DNA of 64,000 nt, from NCBI RefSeq assembly GCF_902477725.1, contig NZ_CABSIF010000005.1, positions 62,001 to 126,000 of the forward strand, given 5' to 3'. Under the pieces are notes generated by a model, which ran no database searches, was not told the origin of the DNA, and worked only from the letters and a program-made list of their open reading frames with translations. This stretch comes from an uncultured Desulfovibrio sp. GTDB taxonomy: Bacteria; Desulfobacterota; Desulfovibrionia; Desulfovibrionales; Desulfovibrionaceae. Both the position numbers and the translations under genes were made by a program. Numbering within the stretch: the stretch's first letter is position 1; each line of letters begins with the position of its first letter. Shown here piece after piece: positions 40,964 through 50,362 of the stretch.

Positions 40964-42391
40964 ATGAAGACAAAAATTGTAGCCACCATCGGCCCCGCAT
41001 CCAAAAGCCCTGAAAAAATCCGTGAGCTTGCAGAAGCTGGAGTCAGCATTTTCAGGCTCAACTTCTCACACGGCAAGGCCGAAGACTTTGTGGACATTAT
41101 CAGCCACATTCGCCTGGCCGAAAGCCAGTGCGAACGCTCGCTGACAATCATGCAGGATCTTTCCGGTCCCAAAATCCGCCTGGGGGGTCTGCGCGTCAAC
41201 AGCATACAGGTTACCAAGGGTATGCATCTGCTGCTTGGCCCGTCAGAATTGCAGGATGCCCAGCCAGAGACGGTCAGTTATCTGCCTTTTGACCACCAGG
41301 CCATCATGGATAGCCTTGAACCTGGCGACATCATGGTTCTGGCTGACGGCGGGTTACAATTTACGGTTCTGCAACGCCAAAGCAACGGCCTTGTGGTGCT
41401 GGAAGCCAACAACTCTGGCGTAGTCACGTCCCGCAAGGGGCTGGCGCTGCCCGGCAAGGCCACTACGCTTCGGGCACTTACCGATAAAGACAAGCGGGAT
41501 CTTGCGGCAGGGCTCAAGCTGGGCGTTGACGCCGTGGCCATTTCTTATGTGCAAACGGCAGATGACGTGCGCGAAGCCAAGGAGCTGATTGCTGCCGAGG
41601 GACGCAATGTACCCGTGGTTGTAAAGCTTGAGCGGCGCAATGCCGTGGATAACCTGCAAGAGATTCTTGCGGAGACAGATATGGTCATGGTAGCGCGCGG
41701 CGACCTTGGGGTAGAATGCCCCCTGCCGCAGCTGCCGGGACTGCAAAAAAGCATTATCAGCGCCTGCAACAAGGCGGCAAAACCCGTCATTGTTGCTACG
41801 CAGATGCTGCTTTCCATGCTCAATTCCCCCGCTCCAACACGCGCGGAAACAACAGATGTGGCCAATGCCGTGCTTGATGGCGCAGACTGCGTTATGCTGT
41901 CTGAAGAAACTGCCATGGGCAATTTCCCTGTAGAAACTGTGCGCTATATGAGCGAAATAACAACACAGGCTGAAGCTCTGCTGCTGGCAAACCGCCAACT
42001 GGTTGAACCGGGACGCGACAAGGGGATTTCTCAATTCCTTGGGTACTCGGCCTGCCTGCTGGCAGACAAGGCCAGCGCTGCCGCCATAGTTGCCCACAGT
42101 ATCACGGGGGCCGCAGCACGGTTGGTTTCAAGCTGCAAGCCCTCGCAACAGATATATGCTATCACCCATGATCCTGAATCCATGAAGGGGCTGAACTTCT
42201 CATGGGGGGTGACCCCCGTGTTGATGCCGCAGTCTGCTTCTGAAGAAAGCCACCTTGCCAGGGCACAACGCTTTGTGGCCGAACTGGACAGCATACCAGA
42301 AGGTTCCTGCGCTGTTATCACCGCAGGCCAGAATGCCGGTTCGTCCAGCGCCCCCAAAGGCACAAACCTGGTCAAGATATTCTGGAAGTAG
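40964..42391 (+). CDS. pyk: Pyruvate kinase
   Basis: This 475-residue enzyme converts phosphoenolpyruvate and ADP to pyruvate and ATP. Motifs: KIVATIGPASKSPEKI, FRLNFSHG, LQDLSGPKIRLGG, the catalytic VVVKLERRNAVDNL with the active-site Lys, VMVARGDLGVE, IVATQMLLSML (MLxSM region) and VMLSEETAMGNFPVE. It ends the plus-strand glucarate operon, 37 bases after gudD. With glycerate kinase upstream it would give ATP from 2-phosphoglycerate after enolase. An element-borne, pathway-dedicated isozyme is likely, since cells normally encode another. Confidence 0.93.
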   Translation: MKTKIVATIGPASKSPEKIRELAEAGVSIFRLNFSHGKAEDFVDIISHIRLAESQCERSLTIMQDLSGPKIRLGGLRVNSIQVTKGMHLLLGPSELQDAQPETVSYLPFDHQAIMDSLEPGDIMVLADGGLQFTVLQRQSNGLVVLEANNSGVVTSRKGLALPGKATTLRALTDKDKRDLAAGLKLGVDAVAISYVQTADDVREAKELIAAEGRNVPVVVKLERRNAVDNLQEILAETDMVMVARGDLGVECPLPQLPGLQKSIISACNKAAKPVIVATQMLLSMLNSPAPTRAETTDVANAVLDGADCVMLSEETAMGNFPVETVRYMSEITTQAEALLLANRQLVEPGRDKGISQFLGYSACLLADKASAAAIVAHSITGAAARLVSSCKPSQQIYAITHDPESMKGLNFSWGVTPVLMPQSASEESHLARAQRFVAELDSIPEGSCAVITAGQNAGSSSAPKGTNLVKIFWK

Positions 42392-42421
42392 CCGCTCCAC
42401 GGCCCCTTTATTCACGCAAAA

Positions 42422-42487
42422 CGCCCCAGCCCTCCAAACCTGCTCAACCCCAATTTTACAGGGTGGCGGGGGTGGATGGCTGGGGCG
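42422..42487. terminator. Hairpin between convergent pyk and ATPase genes
   Basis: CGCCCCAGCC pairs with GGCTGGGGCG around a 46-base loop that holds smaller stems. No long T-run follows. It lies 31 bases after pyk. The rest of 42488-42718 holds no gene I can support. Confidence 0.45.
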
Positions 42488-42718
42488 ATCCTTATTGCAC
42501 ACTCTTTGGCGCACATCAGTCGGCCTGCCGGTTGATGCCAACTGCAAATCCGCCGCAGTATACACGCAGGTTTCAAAGCAGTGGCATCTTTATGCCCACA
42601 TCCCTGTTCAACACCGAGCTTCACCCCATACATATTTGTTGGGGCACTTGTTTGCCATTGGCATAGATGCCTTTGCGGCAAACCAGCTGAATGAAACGTT
42701 TGTGCAGAGCTGGCGGCA

Positions 42719-45325
42719 TCATGGATGTACATTTTTACGCATGAGCTTGTACACTTCAAACCATCCGACACTCGCTGCACCAGCCAGCAGGCAAAAGCCG
42801 AAATCCTTTGGCTCCAGTGCATTTAAATGGAGGAGGATGCGGAGCACTGGGACGTTGAGCACCAGAATCAGCATCACCGTCGCGCCTCCCAATATCCACC
42901 ACAGCACGGCGTTTGGCTCCTTGAACATGGTGACGATGGTGCGGTTCCATGAGCGGTTGGTCATTATCAGCGCAAGATTTGCAAAAACCAAGGTGGCAAA
43001 AACAAAGGATCGCCTGGTATCATCCAGCGGCTGCCCCTGCATACCCGCCACCCAGAACATGAAAAATATCGAGGCCAGTACAAAGAGCCCCTGCATCAAG
43101 CTGATGCTTACCACTCGCGCGTTAAAGAGCTGCTCATCCGGCTTGCGTGGTGGGCGAAGCATAACGTCTTTTTCAGCACCTTCTGACTCAAAGATGAGCG
43201 AACAGGCTGGATCGATTATAAGCTCAAGAAAAACGATGTGCACAGGCAGCAGCATGAGTGGCAAGTCGGCAACGAATACCGGGGCCATTGAAAGCCCAGC
43301 AATGGGCACATGAATGGCCACTGTGTAGGCAACGGCCTTTTTGATATTGTCGTATATGCGGCGACCGAGGCGGATGGCCTGCACAATTGAAGAAAAATCG
43401 TCATCAAGCAGTATCAGGGCCGAGGCTTCGCGTGCCACATCCGTGCCGCGTCCGCCCATGGCAATGCCTATGTGCGCCGCTTTGAGGGCAGGGGCATCGT
43501 TCACGCCGTCCCCGGTCATGGCAACAACCTCGCCGCTGGCCTTGATGGAGTTCACCAGGCGCAGCTTCTGCTCTGGCACCACGCGGGCAAACACGTCAAC
43601 ATCCCTGATGCGCTGCGTAAGTTCCTCGTCGCTCATGGCGGCCAGCTCTGGCCCGCCAATAACCTTGATACCCTCCCCGGGCACACCGCGCAGCCCAATC
43701 TGCCTGGCAATGCTTTGGGCAGTAGTTGGGTGATCGCCGGTAATCATGATCACCCGAATCCCCGCCGTGTAGCATTCCTGAATCGTTGCAGGAACGGTGG
43801 GACGGATGGGATCCTCAAGGCCGACTAACCCCAAAAATTCGAAAGCAAAATCATGCTGATCGTCGGGCAAAGAAACTTCGGGCAAAGCAGGCTGGGATAC
43901 GGCTGCCGTGGGCCAGATGGCCCGGGCAACACCCAGCACACGCAGCCCCCCGCCCGCCATCTTGTTAACCTGAGCGGTTATGGCGCTTCGTTGCTCTTCA
44001 TCAAGATGGCACAGATCAGCGATGGCCTCGGGGGCTCCCTTGGTGGCAACTACCAGGTTTTCAGCGTCAGCCACGCGCCATACATGGGACACGGCCATCA
44101 ACCTGGAGGAAAGTGGATAGTCGCGCACCATCTCCCATTGATCATGCCCATGTTCGGTCTTGTTCAGATATTCGTCACCCATCTGATGCAGGGCGCGCTC
44201 CATGGGGTCGAAAATTTCCTTTTTGCTCGCCAGCACCCCGTATTCCAGCAACGGATGAAACATTTCGGACATCGCTGCACCTTGGCGGGCAACAAAGGTC
44301 TGGCCGCCTGCATATAGCTGGCGAACGGCCATGCGGTTGAGAGTGAGAGTGCCGGTCTTATCCGTGCAAAGCACGGTTGCTGATCCCAGCGTTTCTATGG
44401 CAGGCATGCGCCGGGTGAGCACGTGGCTGCGAGAAATTCGCCACGCTCCCATGGCCAGAAAAACGGTCATGATGACGGGAAACTCCTCTGGAAGCACGGC
44501 CATGGCCATAGCTATGCCCGCCAGTGTCGCCTGCGCCCAGCTCTGCGGTGTGTTGCCTCGTGTAAGGGCATAAGCCACGATGGTAACAGCGCACAGGGCA
44601 ATCCCGATGCCAGCAAGGTGCTTGACCAAGCGGCCCGTTTCGGTCTGAAGTGGCGTCTTTGCCTGTTCGATGGACTGGAGTGCCCGGCCTATCTTGCCAA
44701 GCTCCGTATTCGCCCCGATGGCCACCACCTCGGCCAAACCCTGCCCTCGTGTAATGAGCGAGCCAGAATAAACTTCTGGAAGGTCATCACCACCGGGCTT
44801 GCCTTTCCAGGTGGCATTCTGTGAGCTTGATTTGCGCACAGGCACAGATTCGCCAGTAAGCAGAGATTCATCCACCGTCACGTTGAGCGCGTAGCGCAGC
44901 ACCGCATCTGCAGGAACCCGATCACCCTCTGAAAGCAGAATCTGATCACCCCGAACCACCTCGCGCCCGGCGATACGCCGCTGCGTGCCTGCGCGAATAA
45001 CCAGGGCGCGCGGGCTGGAGAGATCGCGCAGCGCGTCTAGGGCACGTTCTGTTCGCCGCTCCTGAATGATGGTAATACCTATGACCACAAAAACAAAAGC
45101 CAGGAGCATAAGTGCGTCCGACAGTTCGCCCATGAGCAGGTACAAACTGCCGCACCCCACCAGAAGCAGAAACATTGGTTCCCGCATGACCTCAAAAGCG
45201 ATGGAGAGCACGCCACGCTTGGCCTCCTGAGGTATCTCGTTGAAACCTTCACTCTGCTGCCGAAGGGTGGCCTCGGCCTCGCTCAGACCTGTGGCGCGAG
45301 AGGGATCAAATTGCATCAGCGTCAT
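42719..45325 (-). CDS. P-type cation-transporting ATPase (Ca2+-type, P2)
   Basis: This 868-residue membrane pump has the cation-ATPase N-terminus (GLSEAEATLRQQSEGFNEIP), the TGES actuator loop (LLTGESVPV), the PEEFPV motif in transmembrane segment 4 (AMAVLPEEFPVIMT), the phosphorylation site CTDKTGTLTLNRM, KGAPEAI in the nucleotide domain, MTGDGVNDAPALK, and the C-terminal cation-ATPase bundle. PEEFPV differs from the PEGLP of classical Ca2+ pumps, so the ion is uncertain. The ATG at 45325 has AGGAGG upstream. It stands alone, opposite to pyk, with no visible link to glucarate use. Confidence 0.88.
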   Translation of the reverse strand: MTLMQFDPSRATGLSEAEATLRQQSEGFNEIPQEAKRGVLSIAFEVMREPMFLLLVGCGSLYLLMGELSDALMLLAFVFVVIGITIIQERRTERALDALRDLSSPRALVIRAGTQRRIAGREVVRGDQILLSEGDRVPADAVLRYALNVTVDESLLTGESVPVRKSSSQNATWKGKPGGDDLPEVYSGSLITRGQGLAEVVAIGANTELGKIGRALQSIEQAKTPLQTETGRLVKHLAGIGIALCAVTIVAYALTRGNTPQSWAQATLAGIAMAMAVLPEEFPVIMTVFLAMGAWRISRSHVLTRRMPAIETLGSATVLCTDKTGTLTLNRMAVRQLYAGGQTFVARQGAAMSEMFHPLLEYGVLASKKEIFDPMERALHQMGDEYLNKTEHGHDQWEMVRDYPLSSRLMAVSHVWRVADAENLVVATKGAPEAIADLCHLDEEQRSAITAQVNKMAGGGLRVLGVARAIWPTAAVSQPALPEVSLPDDQHDFAFEFLGLVGLEDPIRPTVPATIQECYTAGIRVIMITGDHPTTAQSIARQIGLRGVPGEGIKVIGGPELAAMSDEELTQRIRDVDVFARVVPEQKLRLVNSIKASGEVVAMTGDGVNDAPALKAAHIGIAMGGRGTDVAREASALILLDDDFSSIVQAIRLGRRIYDNIKKAVAYTVAIHVPIAGLSMAPVFVADLPLMLLPVHIVFLELIIDPACSLIFESEGAEKDVMLRPPRKPDEQLFNARVVSISLMQGLFVLASIFFMFWVAGMQGQPLDDTRRSFVFATLVFANLALIMTNRSWNRTIVTMFKEPNAVLWWILGGATVMLILVLNVPVLRILLHLNALEPKDFGFCLLAGAASVGWFEVYKLMRKNVHP

Positions 45326-45935
45326 GGGCTCATTGCCCTCCTGGAGGTGTTTCGCGGTAGCCGGTGTGCCTTTGGCTGGTGCCAAGACTACCCTTACCCT
45401 TCTGACCTCAAAAGTCGACAGAACATGACTTGCCCCAGTACTCTGGCTACTTTTTGGGCTTCTTGGGGCATATTTTGCCTTTCAGGCTGCCATCAACATG
45501 CGCCTGCCGCCAGACTCCAACTGCCATGCTGGACACACTTACCGAAAAAACAATGGAGACGTTTGTTGCTGCCGCACAGATATGAATCACAACACCGGGT
45601 TTAAGGGCAGCCAAGCGGCGGCCTTTAAACATTCATGGAGACAATTGCAGGGAACAGGCGGGCGCAGGGAAGGATTGCGGGCCATAACCAGGCAAAGGTT
45701 GCTTGTATTGGGTGGTAGCAAGCAATATTACCAAGGTGGGTTCAATCCACAGTGCACGTAGGGCCCAACGCCTGATGCGAATAGCCGACGTTGCCACAAA
45801 CTTGATTACAGACAATCCTCGCCGTCAACACATAAACTGTATGCCCGACTACGTTTCAGTTTTCTGAATAGTGTAGATCTGTTGATCTGAAATAACTGCG
45901 CTGTTTTGTTGAATGAGCCATAATGCTGCACGTCC
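45326..45935. other. Gene-free interval upstream of the ATPase gene
   Basis: No convincing gene is present. The promoter of the minus-strand ATPase gene should lie close to 45330-45450. Short frames in 45450-45800 have no ribosome sites or family resemblance. The segment ends where the decayed VWA copy begins. Confidence 0.5.
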
Positions 45936-46068
45936 TTGGCATACGGAATGAACACATCACGTACCTGCTGCCGCACACCAGCAAAGTGGTCAACTATCTG
46001 CCTGATCTGGTGCCTGCCATGTTTGCCATACTGCAGACTGCATTACTGAAAGGAGCTAAGAATGGCTG
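45936..46068 (+). pseudogene. 3' remnant of a second VWA gene
   Basis: From TTGGCATACGGAATGAACAC to GAATGGCTGA this stretch aligns closely with the last 130 bases of the VWA gene at 24961-26658 (GIRNEHIT, LLPHTSKVVN, LPDLVPAMF, ILQTALLKGAKN). Upstream of 45936 the similarity stops abruptly. It is the truncated end of a related module, left between the glucarate/ATPase region and the taurine locus. Confidence 0.85.
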
Positions 46069-46168
46069 AAAATCCCCCTGCGCACAATCTTGATGCCTCA
46101 GCATGGCTTGTCTTGCAATCGCCCTGCTAAAAGCTGCAAAGGCTATTGGGGACGAATTTAAGGATTAA
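46062..46168 (+). pseudogene. Frameshifted copy of the 35-residue companion ORF
   Basis: The copy begins ATGGCTGAAAATCCCCCTG and ends AAGGATTAA. It is 107 bases long against 108 in the intact copy, having lost one base near GGCTTGTCTTGCAATC. The start overlaps the VWA remnant stop exactly as in the intact module. A hairpin equivalent to the one at 26766 follows at 46177-46226. Confidence 0.8.
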
Positions 46169-46176
46169 CTATTGAC

Positions 46177-46226
46177 GATTATGCCCAGCATTGTGGTACC
46201 GATCTGGCCTTGCTGGGCATAATCTT
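46177..46226 (+). terminator. Hairpin of the decayed VWA module copy
   Basis: GATTATGCCCAGCA pairs perfectly with TGCTGGGCATAATC. Compared with 26766-26815, the bases differ on both sides so that pairing is preserved, showing selection on the structure before decay. Confidence 0.7.
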
Positions 46227-46673
46227 CCGTTAACATGGCAAGCTAGGGAATTTCGTAAAAGGTTGCATCCGAGATAACAGGCTGGCGGCACAGATCGACA
46301 ACGCGAACTCCAGCCTCAGCTTGCCGCTATGTCAGGAACACTAACTTTTCAATACCATACCTTTCGGTGGGAGGGTCAAATTTAATTGGATCCGGGATCT
46401 TTTCGCCTCCCAGTTCTGGCAAACTCCAACGGGAACACCGTCAGGCAATGGGACAAGATCGATCCACAAAAAAAGGTGGTCGGTCCCTGACGTGGAGAAG
46501 GGACCGACCAGTGGAGGAAGTCGCCATCAACTCATTATGCGGGGCAAACACATGTTAACTTGATGGCGTTATTCCCCATGCGCATGGACATGGAGAAAAT
46601 TGGAGAAAGAAAATAAACCAAACAAAGGCAGCCTACTTCGCGTCATGACCTCTTAAGGAGAGGACTTTTCAGA
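46227..46673. other. Gene-free interval with minus-strand terminator
   Basis: No gene is supported in this 447-base gap. It contains the perfect-stem hairpin at 46471-46509 that probably terminates the xsc/permease transcript. The remainder (46250-46460) resembles decayed coding DNA, without frames I can name. Confidence 0.55.
46471..46509 (-). terminator. Rho-independent terminator for the permease/xsc unit
   Basis: GGTCGGTCCCT pairs perfectly with AGGGACCGACC around a 10-base loop. On the minus strand it is followed by ACCACC and then a run of seven T. It lies 165 bases past the permease stop. Confidence 0.7.
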
Positions 46674-48146
46674 TCATGCCACAAGCTGATCAGGCTTTTG
46701 GGTAGTCCGCTGAGTTACATGGTTCTTCAAGTCGGATTCGCCCAGAATCATATATGTGCGTTCTTCTTCAGAAATGGCATGTACGGCTTTGTAGCGTACG
46801 ATATAAAAACAAACTCCCAATACCGACCAAGCGACCAATACATGCCATGATTCGGGTCCAATGCTGGCAGGAGACATGGGCAACGTCAGCAGTCCCAGAC
46901 ATATCAAAGAGGCAACGCAACCTAATATTCCGCTTATGTTACAGGGAGTTTCATGATTACGCATAATAACAAAGGCTGCTGCAGAAGCAAAAAAATAGGC
47001 GATGATCGTGCCGATTGAAGACATGTCCACAACCCAGGACAGGACTTCCCGGCCAAAAAAGGGCGCGATAGCCACGACAACGAGAGTAAAATTAAGCGCG
47101 TTGTGCGGAGTCTTGTGTTTTCCATGCAAAGAAGCAAACCATACCGGCAAAATATGGGCGCGCCCCATGCTGAACATAAGCCGGGAACTGGCGATAAAGA
47201 AGCCGTTAATACCAGTCAAGATAGCGGAGAACACCGCAAGAGCAAGCACAACGCTCCCCACTTTACCCAGCGAAACACTGACGGTATAGCCGGTATGCCA
47301 TACAGGATTGAGTGCAAGCAATTCAGGGTAGGGAATAACGGCCGCTACGGCGAGGGTAATTATGCTGTAAGTTACGATACCGCAAACAATAGATAGCAAC
47401 ATAAGCCGCACACCAGTTTTTGCGGAAAAATTAAACTCCTCGGCAGCTTGTGGAATAGTGTCAAAGCCCACAAAAAGCCATGGGGCTATGGCTGTAACGG
47501 CAGCGATAGAGGCAATCACCGATTTATCCTGCGCAAACCACGGCTCAATATTCTGCCAATTACTTGTCGGGGATATAACGGCACCCACAAGGAGCGAAAG
47601 AACGCCAATAGCCAGTATCACAGCGAGCACGACCTGCACCCTACTTACTATGTCCGCACCTCTGTAGTTGAGATACCAGAACAGCGCCAGCACAGCCTCC
47701 AGAAACAATAGTTCTCCGAAATATATTTTCCATTCGGCAATGCTGTACATATACCCCAGTTCCAAGACCCCGGGTATGAGAAAACGCGTCAACAGTACGA
47801 TAGCGGTGCCGTTGAGGGCGATTATGCATAGATACCCCAAAAGTAGTGCCCATCCGCCAATAAAGGCCAATCCTGGCCCGAACGCCGCATAGGCAAAGGC
47901 AAAAACACCGCCAGCAACAGGGTAAAGCCCCACAACCTTACCGTAACTTACCGCTATAAACATGAGTAACAGGCCCCCGCATACAAAACCTATGCAGGCA
48001 CCGATCGGCCCAGATCCCGGCAAGAAACGCAAGCCGGGCATGATAAAGGCTCCCCACCCGATGATCGCGCCAAATGCTAAAGCCCATATCGACAATGGGG
48101 ACATATTTTTTTCCAAGACCGGTCGGGATTCATGAACTTTTGACAT
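46674..48146 (-). CDS. APC-family permease, probable taurine transporter
   Basis: This 490-residue protein has about 12 membrane segments. The N-terminal MSPLSIWALAFGAIIGWGAF is typical of the amino acid-polyamine-organocation superfamily. LFVGFDTIPQAAEEFNFSAK lies in the substrate region, and ASSRLMFSMGRAHILPVWF is the conserved loop 8 motif. GAGGAG nine bases before the ATG supports the start. It lies 170 bases after xsc on the same strand, so it is probably co-transcribed across the hairpin at 48277. Taurine as substrate is inferred from context; classical tauABC and TRAP taurine systems are absent from the window. Confidence 0.85.
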   Translation of the reverse strand: MSKVHESRPVLEKNMSPLSIWALAFGAIIGWGAFIMPGLRFLPGSGPIGACIGFVCGGLLLMFIAVSYGKVVGLYPVAGGVFAFAYAAFGPGLAFIGGWALLLGYLCIIALNGTAIVLLTRFLIPGVLELGYMYSIAEWKIYFGELLFLEAVLALFWYLNYRGADIVSRVQVVLAVILAIGVLSLLVGAVISPTSNWQNIEPWFAQDKSVIASIAAVTAIAPWLFVGFDTIPQAAEEFNFSAKTGVRLMLLSIVCGIVTYSIITLAVAAVIPYPELLALNPVWHTGYTVSVSLGKVGSVVLALAVFSAILTGINGFFIASSRLMFSMGRAHILPVWFASLHGKHKTPHNALNFTLVVVAIAPFFGREVLSWVVDMSSIGTIIAYFFASAAAFVIMRNHETPCNISGILGCVASLICLGLLTLPMSPASIGPESWHVLVAWSVLGVCFYIVRYKAVHAISEEERTYMILGESDLKNHVTQRTTQKPDQLVA

Positions 48147-48276
48147 ACAACAGTTCTCCTCGGTTTTGGCACCTTCCGTGGCGCATCAGACAATGAAATT
48201 GCTGGCATTTACAGTTCTGTGGAGTGCAAAACTCGCCATACACAAGGCGTGAGATAAATTTGCCCCTGTAAACAGG

Positions 48277-48312
48277 AGGGCGCGCCCGGCCTTACCCGAG
48301 CGCGCCCTTTTT
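48277..48312. terminator. GC-rich hairpin between xsc and permease genes
   Basis: AGGGCGCGC-CGG pairs with CCG-GCGCGCCCT and is followed on the plus strand by TTTTT. For the minus-strand transcript the T-run is on the wrong side, so it is more likely a partial attenuator or mRNA-processing stem that lowers permease expression relative to xsc. Confidence 0.55.
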
Positions 48313-48316
48313 GAGG

Positions 48317-50059
48317 CTATTTGCTGAAATGCGCCTTGTCGAGATGTTCATACTTAGGCAGGAACCTGGTCGGCAAAGCCAGAGCGTCTCTACGGAAAGG
48401 AGGCGCAAGGCGCGTGCCATCGGTCATGACTTCGATAACCGCAGGACGCCGATTCTTTTTGGCTGTATCCAATGCCTCGGCCAGATCTTTTTGCGTATTT
48501 ACGGTGTAACCGTCTGCCCCCATGGCCTCGGCAATTTTAGCGTAGGACTTGGACCAGATGTCCGCGCCTACGAAGCGGTTATTATAAAAATCCACCTGAT
48601 TTTTCTTTTCGGCGCACCATGCCCCGTTGTTATACACAGTAGCAATAACCGGCAGATTGTACTGGCAGGCGGTCGGCACTTCAAAAAGGCTCATACCCCA
48701 TGCGCCGTCACCCACAATGGCCACTGTCAGATCATCAGGGCAGGCTAGTTGCGCTCCAAGAGCTGCTTGATATGCGAATCCTGTATTGCCAAACGTCAGT
48801 GTGGCCACATGGCGCTTGGTCTTCTTAAAACGAAGATAGCTGTTTGCAGTGGAGGATGTATTGCCTATGTCAGTGGTGGCAATGGCGTCATGGTCTGTAA
48901 TAAACTTGCCCACGACCTCCAGCGCCTTGCGCGGGTGCATGCGCCCGGCTTCCACAGGTTCATCCGCAATCAAGGCTATTTCTTTGTACCAGCTTGCAAG
49001 CTCGTCCTTTACCATATTATGCACATGGGTGAGGTCTTTCTTGGCAGGAACGGCTTCACGCAAACGCGCAAACAATTCTTCCGAAGCGTCCTTGGCGTCA
49101 GCACACAGTCCCACAGCCACAGGATGCGTCTTGGCAATGTGGCGAGGGTTGATGTCGATCTGCACGATTTTGGCAGCCTTGGGGAAATAGTTGATATCAT
49201 ACTGCGGAAGCGTACCGAAGTAAGACAATCTGGTCCCCACGGCCAGAATAACATCAGCCTTCTGCAGAATGCGCATGGCGGCCTTGGAACCCATGTAGCC
49301 AATGGGACCTGTCCATAACGGGTGGTCGCATGGGAAGGCATCATTGTGCAGATAGGTTGTTGCTACTGGTGCCCCCATATATTCCGCCATTGCCTTGATT
49401 GTTTCCATGCAGCCGGAGTCTACAACGCCGCGGCCTGAAACAATGACCGGATTCTTGGCGTTTTTTAACACTTCCACGGCGGCGGCGAAATGCTGGGGGT
49501 TGCCGATGCCGCCGGGAGCTACACGATACTGGGAAGGACGCAGGATATCTTCGTCCAGTTCGCCATAAAAGTAATCGCGGGGGATATCCACAAGCACAGG
49601 ACCACGCTCTGCATAGGCAATGCGGAAGGCTGTACGCATAATATCAGCAGCGCGCTTGGGATGCGGCACGCGCAGCGATGCTTTGGTTATGGGTTTGAAC
49701 AGATTCCATGTGTCACATTCCTGAAAGCCGTCCCATCCCACAGAAATGCTGCCAGCGCTAGGCGAAATGACCACCATGGGCGAATGCGCCATGTTGGCGG
49801 TAGCCACAGCCGTCACATAGTTGGTGATGCCAGGCCCGTTCTGCCCAATAACAACACCAGCCCTGCCGGTGAGGCGGCTATAGGCGTCTTCCATATGCCC
49901 GGCGGTCTGCTCATGACGCACCGAGATAAAATCAATCCCCGCAGAGGGGAACAAGTCCAGCATATCCATGAAGGCGGAACCGAGAATACCGCTTACATGG
50001 TTCACTCCTTCCTGCACCAGAACTTCTGTCATGGCCTCACTGGGCGTCATCTTGGGCAT
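48317..50059 (-). CDS. xsc: Sulfoacetaldehyde acetyltransferase
   Basis: This 580-residue thiamine diphosphate enzyme converts sulfoacetaldehyde and phosphate to acetyl phosphate and sulfite. Motifs: HVSGILGSAFMDMLDLFPSA, the cofactor Glu in SVRHEQTAGHMEDAY, IGQNGPGITNYVTAVA, NIPRDYFYG-like VDIPRDYFYG, and the thiamine motif GDGAWGMS...NNGAWCAEK. The sulfite feeds dissimilatory sulfite reductase (not in this window) and acetyl phosphate yields ATP. The ATG at 50059 with GGAGG five bases upstream is chosen; a longer opening would run into the promoter. An imperfect sigma-54 site lies at 50204-50219. Confidence 0.94.
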   Translation of the reverse strand: MPKMTPSEAMTEVLVQEGVNHVSGILGSAFMDMLDLFPSAGIDFISVRHEQTAGHMEDAYSRLTGRAGVVIGQNGPGITNYVTAVATANMAHSPMVVISPSAGSISVGWDGFQECDTWNLFKPITKASLRVPHPKRAADIMRTAFRIAYAERGPVLVDIPRDYFYGELDEDILRPSQYRVAPGGIGNPQHFAAAVEVLKNAKNPVIVSGRGVVDSGCMETIKAMAEYMGAPVATTYLHNDAFPCDHPLWTGPIGYMGSKAAMRILQKADVILAVGTRLSYFGTLPQYDINYFPKAAKIVQIDINPRHIAKTHPVAVGLCADAKDASEELFARLREAVPAKKDLTHVHNMVKDELASWYKEIALIADEPVEAGRMHPRKALEVVGKFITDHDAIATTDIGNTSSTANSYLRFKKTKRHVATLTFGNTGFAYQAALGAQLACPDDLTVAIVGDGAWGMSLFEVPTACQYNLPVIATVYNNGAWCAEKKNQVDFYNNRFVGADIWSKSYAKIAEAMGADGYTVNTQKDLAEALDTAKKNRRPAVIEVMTDGTRLAPPFRRDALALPTRFLPKYEHLDKAHFSK

Positions 50060-50203
50060 GCTATCCTCCGATACGAATACATGGTGGGTTACGATACTGC
50101 TGCCCACACATCTGGCGATTCCATGTCGCAGGGAATTGTGGCCCATGGATTGCAAGATAATGTGGACATTGCCTTCGCTCCTTTTCAGCTTGTATCTGAG
50201 TAT

Positions 50204-50219
50204 TACAAGAAGTGTTCCA
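50204..50219 (-). promoter_or_regulatory. Imperfect sigma-54 promoter for xsc
   Basis: On the minus strand: TGGAACACTTCTTGTA. The -24 GG is present with correct spacing, but the -12 element is TTGT rather than TTGC. It lies about 145 bases before xsc, and two palindromic sites lie 65-135 bases further upstream, a normal enhancer distance. It is weaker than the sites at 53918 and 58431. Confidence 0.45.
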
Positions 50220-50283
50220 GAGAACAAAAACAGTTAAGACATTTTAAATATTGACATTATTATTTACACTCTTGCATAATTAT

Positions 50284-50340
50284 AATGCAGCATCGCATTG
50301 TAAAACATATCATCATGCCAACATGATGCAACTTCGCATT
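50284..50340. promoter_or_regulatory. Two RATGC-N6-GCATY sites between xsc and its activator
   Basis: AATGCAGCATCGCATT (50284-50299) and GATGCAACTTCGCATT (50325-50340) share the inverted form RATGC-N6-GCATY, about four helical turns apart. A third, GATGCACTTCAGCATC, is at 58531-58546 upstream of the transhydrogenase promoter. They are good candidates for binding by the activator encoded at 50363. Confidence 0.55.
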
Positions 50341-50362
50341 ACCTGACAAAAAGGAAAACCAC

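Noticed and set aside
45498..45761. Short plus-strand frame upstream of the ATPase gene
   Set aside because: No ribosome site, no family resemblance, and it overlaps frames on the other strand equally well.
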